Positions 32,531 through 43,945 of a stretch of 64,000 bases of DNA are shown in pieces. The DNA is taken from assembly GCA_037126765.1 (NCBI GenBank), contig JBBCBC010000002.1, forward strand, positions 17,329,853-17,393,852, given 5' to 3'. The position numbers were made by a program, and so were the translations under genes. The notes under the pieces were generated by a model. It was given only the letters and a program-made list of their open reading frames with translations. It was not told where the DNA came from and did no database searches. How positions within the stretch are numbered: the stretch's first letter is position 1; each line of letters starts with the position of its first letter. This stretch comes from Stenogyne calaminthoides (lineage: Eukaryota; Streptophyta; Magnoliopsida; Lamiales; Lamiaceae).

Positions 32531-32993
32531 AACTTTCTCAGCTCAAACCAGCTTCATACATTAAGCACGCATACAAATCATCCTCTGATGTGAATCTGGA
32601 TTCTTGCAACACGTGGCAACAGACTTGCAGACCCGATTCTGTATATATCTCCCATCTTCAAATCCCTCTCCACCAGTTCATCTTTATAGACATGCCCTAC
32701 CCTTGCTTCCACTGTAATCAATTAATAGGATTTTAGTTCAAAATAGTACAAGATCAAGAAACACATTCTACTTTTATGTGATTATATATCTTGGACTTAA
32801 TCAAATAAATTTAGTGGTTCATGATCCAACTGAGAAAATATACAAAAACAGGGCTAACAATTTTCGGAGGAGTTGGTTTTGTGTGACCGTATACCTATTT
32901 GCAACTAATACTTTATAGTAAAATAACTAATACCTTTTAATGAAATAACTAATACTATCAAACTAAATACTTTTTAATGAAACAACTAGTACT
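32531..32993. other. Non-coding, between P450 and TNP2 fragments
   Basis: 32900-32995 has several copies of ACTAATACTTTTTAATGAAA-like sequence. The segment 32536-32715 reads openly on the minus strand in part (MGDIYRIGSASLLPRVARIQ) but is not recognised. Confidence 0.35.
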
Positions 32994-34147
32994 CTAGGAA
33001 AAACAACACAACCTAGACGCCAGTAAAAAATTCATCACATATTCCTCCATCAGAAACCCATATTTCATCATCATTCCCCATATAAGCATGCAATCCCAAG
33101 GAGGGAGATTCAACGGCGTTAGAATAACCGGCCACATGCTATAAGTGGTACTCATGTTTCCAAATGTATTAAAGCCATCAGCAGCTAGGGTCATTCTAAC
33201 ATTTCTTGGATCATTAGCAAACCAGGGAAACTCACTATCGAAATCTTTCCACGCTGCAAAATCAGCTGGATGCCTCATATAACATCATCGATGCATTTTT
33301 CTTTGTGCCAAGCCATTTTCTTAGAGGTTTTTGAAAACATGAAAAGGCGTTGTAGTCTAGGTCTCACTGGAAAATACCTCAAGATTTTTTGTGGTATCTT
33401 TTTCCCAATACCATTGTTGATTTTCCAACGAGAAGTTCCACAAGTAGGGCAAGCATCTAAATTCTTATTTTCACTCCAAAATAAGGCACAATCGTACTTA
33501 CACGCGTGGATACATTCATAACCTAATCCCATATCACGTAAATACTGTTTAGCTTCGTAGCAAGTGCGTGGAAGTGTCTCACCATTAGGAAAAGCTGACT
33601 TCATCAGACCCAACATCATATCCACAGCTTTATTACTCAACTTGTTGTACACCTTTATATGGAGCAGTTGGATGATAAATGATGTCTTTGAAATCTTCTT
33701 ACAACCAGGATATAATTCGGCTTGAGTATCTTTCATGAGTGCCTCAAGATATGTAGGGAGACCACTAGTATCGTTATCCTCAGTTGGTATATTATCATTA
33801 TTTGCTTCAGTGTATTGTTGACCGAGGTCGAACAACATTTCACTAACTCCATCATCTTCTTCATTGTTGTCTTCGTCTATCGGATCACTATATGTTCTTG
33901 TACCCACGTCACTTACTCTAGGCTCACCATGATAAAACCACGTAATGTACGCTACATCTATCCCATTCTCCAATATATGACGCATAACAACTTCTTGATC
34001 TTTAGAAGATAAGTTCAAACATTTTTTGCAAGGGCATCGAACATCACACATTGGACCCATATTAGTTCTGACAAATTGCATAAAACTCTTTACTCCATCT
34101 ACATAACTTTTAGACCACTTGGTATCACGCATCCAACTCTTGTCCAT
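32994..34147 (-). pseudogene. TNP2-type CACTA transposase, N-terminal part (truncated, frameshifted)
   Basis: ATG at 34145-34147. The first frame (290 codons) has the transposase-associated domain (MDKSWMRDTKWSKSYVDGVK, with CPCKKC and H ligands), an acidic linker, and the start of the Transposase_21 domain (YECIHACKYDCALFWSENKN, CPTCGTSRW). A frameshift near 33275 moves the frame to HPADFAAWKDFDSEFPWF and NDPRNVRMTLAADGFNTFGN, then NMSTTYSMWPVILTPLNLPPW. There it stops matching, so the rest of the catalytic domain is missing. TNP2 is the catalytic CACTA transposase. It is on the same strand and upstream of the TNPA-like gene, the order known in En/Spm, but whether both belong to one element is open. 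Confidence 0.9.
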
Positions 34148-34475
34148 TTTGCACTACACCAATTATACAAAATATTTAAATCACAACGGGCTAAGATATT
34201 ATTTGGTTAATTACGAACATCTCATATTGCTACTGTTTCTTATTAAATATTCTACCAGTTGCTGCTGTTTTTTGGTTAGTTTGATGTTGTTATTACTAGT
34301 TGCTGTTACTGTGATATTATTTGGTTAGTTTGCTGTTGTTTTTTGTTTTAGTTGCTGATAAAAACGAGTCTAAAAAATAGATCTACACATAAACACCACA
34401 AATATATCATTTATGTTCTCTGCACTCTGCAATCTATCGCTTCCAGAATCTTCGTTACCACATACTGTATCTAAG

Positions 34476-34532
<57 letters not shown>

Positions 34533-35207
34533 CATCTTTCGAACTATACCAACTATTATAGATAACAGGGATAGAAAATTATTAGAATACCACTTTTGAG
34601 CTCACAATCAAAGGACTTCAATATTGCTTAAGTCGAGTGGAGTAGGAAAGGCACTGCAGAGATAAAAGGATGGAGTTTATCATCATTTCTGTTGTTAGTT
34701 TGCCAGGAAACACAAATGAGTTCCTTGTGCATCTAATACTTAATCAGCAAAATGGTTCACAGCTTCTACATGTTTCACACAAATAAAGTACAAGAAAGCA
34801 TGTAGTATAACGCAATACAAACACCAAAATCATCACTTTATTTGGGTCTAATTTGTTAGATCAATTTCTTTATTATTCCTTTTCATATATTAGGATTATC
34901 AAATCTCTTTTGAGGATTATGGTGAGTTGAATCTTGAAATAGGTCAAATCTTCATATAAAGTTCTAAAAGTAGAGTATCTCTATTTCACAAACTATTTCA
35001 CAAAATAGACACCAAGTTACTTATCATGGAGATACTGATTTTCCATTCCTAGGAAAAAATAATGTTTCATTGGTAGTGTGTCGTTGCCACTACAAATTTA
35101 ACCTTATCTAGCACCAAAATATTTAACAATATAGCATATGGCAAGAAAGGATCGTTCTCACAAGGAGAGATTTATTTACTTCATCTTAAAGATTTCTTCG
35201 ACCGAAA
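34148..35207. other. Non-coding, upstream of TNP2
   Basis: Contains a (TA)n run and no gene. I looked for a CACTA right terminus (TGTAGTG with GTGACGAA-type repeats) and did not find a convincing one. Confidence 0.4.
34478..34529. repeat. (TA)n microsatellite
   Basis: About 26 uninterrupted TA dinucleotides. Confidence 0.97.
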
Positions 35208-35212
35208 ATAGT

Positions 35213-37848
35213 TGTTGGTCCCGGTGCTAACGAGTCTCACAAGTGTATGGGGGGGAATACACGTGTTCAGTGATTTTTAAAACTTTTCTTTCACTGAGGT
35301 CAGATGGGTCAGGTTATCTTGATAATTTTGCCCTGAGAAGCACGGATTGCCCTGAGTCAAAGTCTACTGAGACAATGATCCTGAGCTGCTTTCAGAAGCT
35401 TCAGATTAGCCCAACTTATCCTAAATTTATAAGAGATCCTGAGGAGCTTGGATCAGATAATTATCTTACTGAACACTCAGTAGAGTTAGTTCAATTTGGT
35501 AACTATCTATTCTAGCTACTCAAGTGTAGAGATGTTAATTCGGGCCGGGCTAAACGGGCCGGCCCGTTTAAACCTATTATATGCAGGGTTAGGGCCGAGC
35601 AATGGGAGGCCAGTTTAAAATCGGGCCTTTTTGGCCCAGACCGTTTAGCCCGCGGGTTAAACGGGCTAGCCCGCGGGTTAACCGGGCCAGCCCGTTTAGC
35701 CCGTTTATATTTATATATACTCAAATTTTTATTTTTTTTTCTAATTTTTTAATTAATTTTTTTAAAAGTTTTTTCACAAATTTAAATAAGGCAAAAATCA
35801 ATTATGGCCAATCAATTACAAATTAAATATTTCTATTTGATTTAGTCAATTAATAATTAATCCTCTCCAATTCAATATTTTTTAACAATTTTGAATTTCT
35901 ATTGAATTGAATAAATAAGTAAAATATTAATCCAATATAAAATAATAATATAATATTTTTGTAAATTCTATTATGAAATTTGTTCATAATATGAAACTGA
36001 TATCATTATAATTATAAATTAATATTATGGTATTAATTTATATATGTGATGATACAAATTTTATATTATTAACTAATTTCATGGGAACTTTGCTCAATTA
36101 TGTTATTAAAGATGATGGGAACTAATTTTATATTTTGAACATTTGTTATTAAAGATGATGGGGCAGTCTGGATCGAAATTTTTGTCATTATGTAATGTTA
36201 ATGTTTGAACATTTTTTTTTTATTTTTTTCGGAGCCCGTTAGGTGGCCTGTTTAGCCCGCAACCCGCTAGGGTTAGGGTTAGGTCTCAACTATTAGAGAC
36301 CCGTTTAAAATGAACAGCTTAAGGTCCGGGACCGTTTGGCCCGTAGCCTTGTAGGGCTGGCCCTAATGGGTTAAGGCCGACCCGTTTAACAATACTACTC
36401 AAGTGTGCGGAATGGTTGGCCCTAAGTTTATACTCGTTTTAGCTTTGCTGAAAATCTTCCCTTCAATAAAACAGTGATTAAGCCTGTGATCAATTTGATG
36501 CAAGTTCAGTGGATTGGTTCCAACTGAATATCAGTGAAATATGCTTTCAGTGAAAAACATGCAACAGATGATAATGCAGTACAGAAAGCAAACAACACAG
36601 CAATTATAGTGGTTCAGAGACTCAAGCTCCTACGTCCACTCTCTCTGATCTTCAGAGAAATTCCTTAACCACTTCCTAAAGCTTTCAGGCTAACTCATTG
36701 TAGCTTACTCACTTTTCTACCTTGAGTTTTCTGGCTGACTCACTGCAGCTTACTAACTCAAACACACAAAAGTGTTCAGACTACCACGAGTAGCTTACTA
36801 ACTTCTTCTCTAGAGTTTTCTGGCTAACTCAATGTAGCTTACTCACTCTTTACAACTCTAACTCACCAACAAATCACACACAAACTACGGTGAGATATCC
36901 TTTACAATAAGAACAAATGCAAAGGTTAGGATATCTCTACTAAGCTTTAGATATTTCTTATCAATCTAGGCTTAGTGAATGAGCTCTCTCCAATGTGAAA
37001 CACTTGGGAAATTCTAGGTTTTTCGAGTGCTTCAATTTGCAATAATACGAATAAGCTCTTGAGTTGCTTGAAATTTCCCGTGACCTCTCAATGTAGAAGG
37101 TCACTGGTTTTTATAGGCAACCTTCACCAAGGTTACTCTTGAAAAACTATCCGTTGGAGGAGATAGTATCAAGGGTTTCCTCTTCTGGTGTTTGATGAAT
37201 GGCTATATTTAGGGTTTGAACACTCCCTTGCATGTTTTAGGAAATATGCAGTCATGTAGCCAATCACCAATTTTTGCAGTCTGGAACTTAGTACTACTGA
37301 CATAATTCAGGGTCCTGTCGCTTTCAGTGTCAGTAAAGTACAGTGTTGTCTTCCTCTGATTGGTTATTGTCTTCAGTGAATGTAGAAAAACAAAACGGCT
37401 CTTTTAGGTCAATCTCTCAGAATGAGACAACCTTAAACAACACCTAGACTTAGTTCCTTTTGTCTGCACTTGAATGTTTTTGGGCAATATCTACTTTTCT
37501 GAACTTGTATCTTTTCCTCAGTTTTGTATGAATTCAGATAGGTATTTCTTCAGTGCCTCTGAACATTCAGGTCTTCCTGAGTCTTCAGTAACTTACTGAG
37601 TCTTCAGTATATTCTGAGTCTTCAGAGTCTTCTGATTCTTTAATTACTCAGTTTTTCCTGAGTCTTCAGTTCTTCAGTATCTTCAAAATCTAACTTGATC
37701 TATATCTGCTGACTATACATGGTGCAGATAACTTCCTGAACAATCTATACTGAAACCTGACTCAGTCTATCAAGATTATCCTGAACATGTCATACTCAGA
37801 GGTTTTGGGATCTAATCAAAACTTCTTTATTAAATTCATCTCCCAACA
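35213..37848 (-). repeat. 3' LTR of the SIRE-type element (contains a hAT insertion)
   Basis: 2636 bp including the 871-bp insertion at 35527-36397 and its 8-bp duplication, about 1757 bp without it. It ends match the TG...CA rule on the minus strand (TGTTGGGAG ... ACCAACA). It lacks about 45 bp (around 36888) present in both other LTR copies of this window. Confidence 0.93.
35527..36397. mobile_element. Non-autonomous hAT element nested in the LTR
   Basis: The ends TAGAGATGTTAATTCGGGC and, on the other strand, TAGTATTGTTAAACGGGTC form imperfect terminal inverted repeats. The 8-bp target-site duplication CTCAAGTG lies at 35519-35526 and 36398-36405. The LTR copies at 1-1869 and 48230-49898 show the empty site. 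Near both ends are dense GGGCCGGCCCGTTTA / CCCGCGGGTTAAACGGG subterminal repeats. The AT-rich interior encodes no transposase. Confidence 0.95.
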
Positions 37849-37863
37849 ATTTCCCCCTTTTTG
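37849..37863 (-). promoter_or_regulatory. Polypurine tract of the SIRE-type element
   Basis: Minus strand AAAAAGGGGGAAAT directly before the 3' LTR, the same as in the short element at 5976-5989. Confidence 0.88.
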
Positions 37864-38115
37864 ATGATGCCAAAACCATCTTGTTACATTTACGAAAACC
37901 TAACCTATAGTCAGGTTTCAGTTTATCTATTACAAACCAATATGGCAATTTTTCCCAACAATTTCCTTAACAATCTGGCATATCAAGACATGTAAAAAGA
38001 TAATGAGATATTATCTTTGAGCATAAAGATAAATTTTCATTGATGTAGGATAAGAGTTTACAGATTACAATGAAAATTCAAAAACAACTGAATTTAAAGC
38101 AGGAGTACATAGTCT

Positions 38116-39530
38116 TCAGTCTTCTTCCACTTCATCCTCTGGCACTTCCAGGTTGAACATCCCGTAGTATCTCTTCTTCAGTTCATCTCTTGTCTTGATG
38201 ATATCAGGGTTGTTTCCTGTTAAGCCTAGCTGGATGGCATACTGGGCTATTTCCTGAGAAATGGCTGCCTCATTTACATAGCCATTCTCAAACCTAGGAG
38301 CTGGGTACATGTATGGACCAGGAGCTGCTATCTGGGTATTTCCTTCATCTGCCATGTTGATCCAACTTTGCAGGTACTTAGGATAGAATGTCAGTAAGTA
38401 CTCAATGAAGGCTTCATTCTTATCCGAGCTACTCCCCATCCATTCTCTCAGAATCTCATAATAGAACCAGAAGGTTCTCTTGATCTCTTCTCATGCATCA
38501 TTGAACTGTAGAGGCATCCACTTTTCAATATGCGGCCATTTCTGAGTCTTTTCTGTACCTCTACTTTTGCTTAGAAACTTTTTGAATCCACCTCTTCTCT
38601 TCTGTTCTTCTTCTTTCTTCTTTATGATCAGAGGAGTACCAGGTACTGAAGCAGCAGTTCTTTTCTCCTTTTCAACCTGCAGGGCCTTCAGAGTCTTCTT
38701 GGTATCAAAAGTCTCTGGTTGAGTTTCAGTTTTCTTTTCTGGTTCTTCATCTGATTCTTCAAATTCCATAATCAGCTTCCTCTGAGTAGGTTTAGCTACT
38801 TTGCTCCTTTCTTCTTTTCAGTTTCAACAAAGGCAACTGCTTTTCTCTTTTCGGGTCTGGCTTGTTCTTCTTCTGCCTTGCTTGTTTCAACCATCCTTCT
38901 ATCACTCATTTTCTCAGTAATTACTTCCTCAGTGATCTGATCATTTGTCTGAGTGAAGGTAGGTTTCTCAGCTTCTGCAAACTTCAGTTTCTCAGTGGCT
39001 TCAATCTCACTCAAGGCATCCAAATTTTTCTTTCCTTCAGCTTCTTTTTTAGCCTTTCTCTCCAAGGTTTGTGCCAACAACTCACTTAATTTACCACTAG
39101 GCCTTTCCCCCTTTTTGGCACCATACCTTGGGAGTAGTTGAGTCAGTGCAGTATCCATATAGTATTGCTCCTTGCTCATACTGCGCACTGCCCCTGCCAA
39201 CTGATCATGGTCATCTTCTAGCCTCATCATGTAGTTTTTGGCCATTGAGAACTCATCCAAAAGAGGAGCAAACTGCTTTGAGAAGACATCATGCATCATC
39301 TCTGTCATCTTGGTCATGAGCAGAGAGCCCATTTCCTCAACAGCTGTTTTAATCATCAGATCATTCTTCTCAATCAGCTTGGCTTCAAGATAAGCAGTTC
39401 TTTCTTGATACATCTGCTTCATGTTGGCATTAAGCTCTGTATGTACTCCATCAATCTTTCCATCTAATGTAGCTAATTTACCTGATAGAGTTGTTTGAAG
39501 TGTATCAGATGATGAACTCAGGTTCTCCAT
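38116..39530 (-). pseudogene. Third ORF of SIRE-type element, C-terminal coiled-coil half
   Basis: Pieces on the minus strand: 39530-38796 (long coiled coil; LSGKLATLDGKIDGVHTELN, LLPRYGAKKGERPSGKLSEL, Lys/Glu-rich tail), 38769-38491 (acidic then basic, KKTLKALQVEKEKRTAASVP) and 38439-38116 (EYLLTFYPKYLQSWINMADE, ending VPEDEVEED and a stop). Single stops or frameshifts part them. SIRE-type elements carry a post-pol ORF, sometimes called env-like, with a C-terminal coiled coil. No clear signal peptide or transmembrane segment survives here, so an envelope role is not supported by this copy. Confidence 0.7.
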
Positions 39531-41836
39531 TTTCTAATTTTGAGCAGCCAGGACTAACTCCATCTGAGTCATCTTGTCTGTGAGAATAGTTTGTAGCACG
39601 CCTGATGAAGAGCTTAGATTCTCAAGCTTTTGAGATTGACTTGCCCGCATCTCTTCCATCCTTGGCTCTATCTTCTTTAACTCATCCAGATTGGTGTGAA
39701 ATCAACCACTGGAGTTTGTACAACATTTTCCAACTGAACTGGGTGCTCCAACTGAGCCTCAGTCTGCATATCATAAACATCATATTTAAAGCTAGGTACT
39801 TCAATAACTTCGGCATAATGTATAACAATGCCAAAAAGGTACCTGAAGAATCTAACCGATCCGAGGTTGTTTCGATATCGGTTGGTTCAAAGACATCGAT
39901 ATCTGTCTCCATCTGACTCTCAGTTTCCTTCTCTTTCTCAGTATCTATCGAGGTTCCTTCTCCTTCTCAGATTTCTTTTCTGGCATCATCTCCCGATCCT
40001 TATCTTTGTTTTGATCATGAGAGCTGGAAGCATCTACTCCTTCAGTAGCTTTTTTTTCAGCTAGCTTCTTTTCACCAGTTCATTAAAATCCCCTACTTTC
40101 ATTCTTAGCTTGGTTTTCTGAAACACGAGAATTGATTAAGCGATTGTCTCAAAGATTCCACCACTCTTCTCCTCTCAGATGAAGCAATGTTAAAGATCTC
40201 CGGGAGTGTTTGATTGAGAATATACACTGTCGTTCTGAGCCTGAAGAACATATCCTGAAGATCAGGATAGGCATTCAGCTCAGGATATCTGTCCAAGATG
40301 AATCGTTCCCCCTTGCTTCTCCATTCAGTCTCTTGGCTTCTCCTTCTTTGGTCTTGGGCTTTCGGGGGCGGTAGCCTCAGTTGTATGAGTTCGAGATGAT
40401 GGATCAAGAAATGGTTCATTGAGCGCATCCAAGTTGACAATTCACGAGGTTGGTGATTCGAAGTCACGAGCAGTCTTTCTTGATGAGGGATCGAGGTCCC
40501 TTGAAGATTTCTGAGAGATTTTATTTGAGCTCGAGAGGTTTGAGTACCTCGAAAAAAACGTGTTCCTCGGTTTCTTGTTCTGCACATTTATTTACCACTG
40601 AGCAAGAACACATGTAGTGGAGATTTCAACCCTTCACGGACTTGAGTTGAGTTTCTTGTTTCTTCGGCCTCCTTCTCAGCAATAGTTTGAAGCCTTCTTC
40701 GCTTCTGAGGAGCCAGTGCTTTCTTCTTCAGTTTCTCACCTTTCTCCCTTTTAATTTGCATTAGGGCTTTCCCCTAGCTTATTTGGCTTCTTCATCAGTT
40801 TTCTCAGTGGATTTCTGAGTGGATTGTCTTGTTTCACGACTGCTCCCACCTTTGTTGTATCTTCCTCAGTTTCCTCTTCGGCAGTCTCCTCCTGAGACTC
40901 GGTGTTTTTCTCTTTCTTTCCTCTCAAAGTCTTCTTCGTTGGTTTGAACATGATTTTTGACTTTGGAAAAGAAGTGGAATCGGCAAAAATGTCCTCCTCT
41001 TCTCTGCACGTTTCCAAGATAAATGCAATCTTGATTGCATGTAGAATTTTTCCCTTGACAACTACAGAGCCATTCACCTTCTGAATGTGTTTGGCTTGAT
41101 CACTCACCACCTTGATCAAATAGTGCAACCAATTGAATGTTGTAGTAGGTGAATCTTAAATCGCCGCCATTAGCCTTAACTTAGGCGTGCTTATCTGTTC
41201 GAAACTACCAGATCTACTCATGATGCATTTGCTTACAATATCCACCAATACTCTATATTTAGGCTTCAAATGCTTCTTATTTAAAGTAGCTTCAAACTTT
41301 ACCGGATGCTCAGTAATTTTATCCAAATACTCTTGTTCCCTTCCCATCATGTAAACCGTAGGGTCTTCACCTTTATCATTTAACTCATATATGGCATTCA
41401 GATTCTTAGGAATAATATAAAATTCCTTAACAAAATCCACATATTTCGAACTATGCTCCAAATGCGAGACTGTAATCTGAGACTCTATGCAATTCTCATC
41501 ATCTAACTGCATATTAGAAACAAACTCAATTACCTCTTTCGCGTATTCGGCCTCTGGTTGATTCGCGACCAAGCATGTAAGCTTTGCCAAACGAATCATA
41601 TGCAACGCCTCCTCCTCGTGAGTTGCATTGGACGTGCTTTCTAGAGAAACGACATATTCATACCAAGGTTTATTAGAAATGGCGAGTTTGTTGTATACAG
41701 AGAGTGTCATTTTTGGAGAATTTCTAGTGACGGGTTTTGAGATAGGTAAAAATTTCTGGGCAATCGAGGGTTTCGAAGCAGAGTGTTTGTGAAGATGAAG
41801 GCTTTTTGGAATAGGGCTTGAATGAAATCTTTTCAA
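39531..41836 (-). pseudogene. Third ORF of SIRE-type element, N-terminal half
   Basis: Pieces on the minus strand: 41836-41156 (from ATG; PWYEYVVSLESTSNATHEEE, EFVSNMQLDDENCIESQITV, LKPKYRVLVDIVSKCIMSRS), then 41128-40751 (MHYLIKVVSDQAKHIQKVNG, KGKILHAIKIAFILETCREE, followed by acidic EE/TT repeats) and 40587-40105 (RFILDRYPELNAYPDLQDMF, LRTTVYILNQTLPEIFNIAS). The first two resemble the putative plant transposon-protein domain often found in gypsy and Copia third ORFs. Frameshifts cluster where CAG/CTG motifs look altered (39.84-40.68 kb). Function unknown. Confidence 0.65.
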
Positions 41837-42330
41837 TGGATATAGGATTTTGATTTATGGAAAATCGCGTAGATGAAGAAATCGATGGTTGAGATTAAAC
41901 ACCGACTAAAAACAGGTATTTGAAAGGACGGTTTCGCAAATATCTAGCCGCCAATTTATCCTTTTTGGTGATTAATGAACAATGCATTTAATTATTGTTC
42001 CTGCAGATCATTAACTTTCCTCGAGAATTTCAAAAGTCCCGCCCAATTATTTCTTTAGGTATTTTGTCATTTATTGCTAATGATTACTGAGATTCAGTTT
42101 TGGACAATAAATGAAGTGCATGAGTCAACAACTTCTTCAGACTAATTTTCTCCATCAGTCTTACTGAGTTTTGACCTTGATAAAATGTCAGTATAATATT
42201 GAGTACTGAACTTCAGAATTACTGAGTTTTCCAAGACTCAGTGTTCAGGACTCTCAATTTTATCCTGAGTTTTTCAGTAAAACCTGAAAAACTTCATGCA
42301 CCTGAAAACCTTCAATTTTTCAGATATGCC
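41837..42330. other. Spacer between pol and third ORF
   Basis: Non-coding. Rich in CTGAGTTTTTCAGT-like sequence, as in the LTR. No separate promoter is evident. Confidence 0.45.
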
Positions 42331-43053
42331 TTATTCACCTGGATCCAACATTCCTAATTCAACTAATAGTTCATGAAATCTTGATTCAGCCAAAGGTTTA
42401 GTCAAGATGTCAGCTCTCTGTTTATCAGTATGAATTTTCCCCATTCTGATGTCTTTCTTTTCAACATGATCTCTGATGAAGTGATGTCTGATATCAACAT
42501 GCTTACATCTGGTGTGCAATACTGGATTTTGTGTAATAGCAATTGCACTATTATTATCACAAAATATAGGTACTTCATTGGCTATAATCTTATAATCCCT
42601 CAATTGTTGTTTGAGCCAAAGAATCTGTGCACAATAGCTTCCTGCAGCCATGTATTCAGCTTCAGTAGTACTGGTTGCTACTGAGGTCTGTTTCTTTGAA
42701 AACCATGATATCAGTTTACTTCCAAGAAATTGACAAGTTCCTGTGGTAGACTTCCTGTCAATTCTACATCCTCCATAGTCTGCATCTGAATAACCAGTTA
42801 ATTCAAGGTTATCATCAGCTGGATACCATAATCCTCTATTCACAGTTCCTTTAAGATATTTTAGAATCTTTTTGGCAGCCTCCATGTGACTAGCCTTAGG
42901 ATTAGCTTGGTATCTTGCACATATCCCAACAGCAAATGTTATATCAGGTCTGCTTGAAGTGAGATATAGCAATGATCCAATGATCCCTCTATAATCAGTG
43001 TGATTTACTGATTTGCCTTCAGGATCAGGATCCATCTTGTAGTTAGTATTCAT
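42331..43053 (-). pseudogene. RNase H of SIRE-type Pol
   Basis: A 240-codon open segment: YRGIIGSLLYLTSSRPDITF, MEAAKKILKYLKGTVNRGLW, YSDADYGGCRIDRKSTTGTC, TSTTEAEYMAAGSYCAQILW, CDNNSAIAITQNPV, KHVDIRHHFIRDHV, ADILTKPLAESRF. The catalytic Asp, Glu and Asp of Copia RNase H are present (SDAD, TEAEY, CDNNSA). It ends at its natural stop and is intact within itself, but a frameshift cuts it from the RT. Confidence 0.95.
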
Positions 43054-43945
43054 AGGAATTCTAACTGCATTGCAATTCTATACACCATACTTTGCAATCA
43101 GATCTCTGGTGTATTTTGCTTGATTAATGAATATTCCTTCCTTAGTTTGTTTCACCTGAAGTCCAAGAAAGAAATTCATCTCCCCCATCATTGACATCTC
43201 AAACTTTCCTTTCATCAGGGTGATTTGGAAATCCAAATATGATGTCATCCACATAAATCTGAACTAGTAAGATATCTTTCCCATCTTCTATCCTGAACAA
43301 AGTCCTATCAACAGTATAAAACCATGGTCAGTAAGAAACTGAGAAAGGGTATCATACCATGCTCTGGGTGCTTGCTTAAGACCATACAACGCTTTCCTGA
43401 GCCTGTAAACTTGGTCATTCTGTCTGAAACCAGGAGGTTGTTCCACATAAACCTCTTCTTTAAGAACACCATTCAGAAATGTACTTTTCACATCCATCTG
43501 ATAGACTGTGAATTTCATGTGGGCAGCATATGCAAGAAACAATCTGATGGCTTCTAGTCTTGCAACAGGTGCAAAGGTTTCATCATAATCCAAGCCTTCT
43601 TCTTGGGAATAACCTTGTGCTACTAGCCTTTCCTTGTTTCTCACATTGTGCCTCTTAGGTCTGTCCACTAGCTCCCAAACTTCATTCCTTGTGAATTGAT
43701 TCAGCTCTTCTTGCATAGCAGTAATCCAAAATGAATCTTGTAGAGCTTCTTCAATCTCAGTAGGTTCTTTTTCAGATAGGAAGCAGCAGAACAAATCACT
43801 TTCTCCATGGAACCTTCTTGTTTTGACACCTTCTGATAGATCACCCATAATCTGACTTGTAGGATGATTATCCAACCATTTTCTCCTGGATGTTCCCCCT
43901 TCAGTAGTATCCTCAACATCAGAAATGTTAGGTTCAGGCAGTTCA
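43054..43945 (-). pseudogene. Reverse transcriptase of SIRE-type Pol (frameshifted)
   Basis: WELVDRPKRHNVRNKERLVA, then GYSQEEGLDYDETFAPVARL, MDVKSTFLNGVLKEEVYVEQ, PPGFRQNDQVYRLRKALYGL and KQAPRAWYD follow the Copia RT order. In motif A the family usually has VKTAFLNG; here it is VKSTFLNG. The catalytic QIYVDDIIFG lies near 43235-43265 in another frame after a stop at 43288. The RT frame differs from that of integrase; the shift is near 43940. Confidence 0.93.

Noticed and set aside
35060..35105. Right terminus of the CACTA element (GGTAGTG / CACTACAAATTT)
   Set aside because: It lacks the CACTACAGGAAAT pattern of the left end and has no GTGACGAA-type subterminal repeats.
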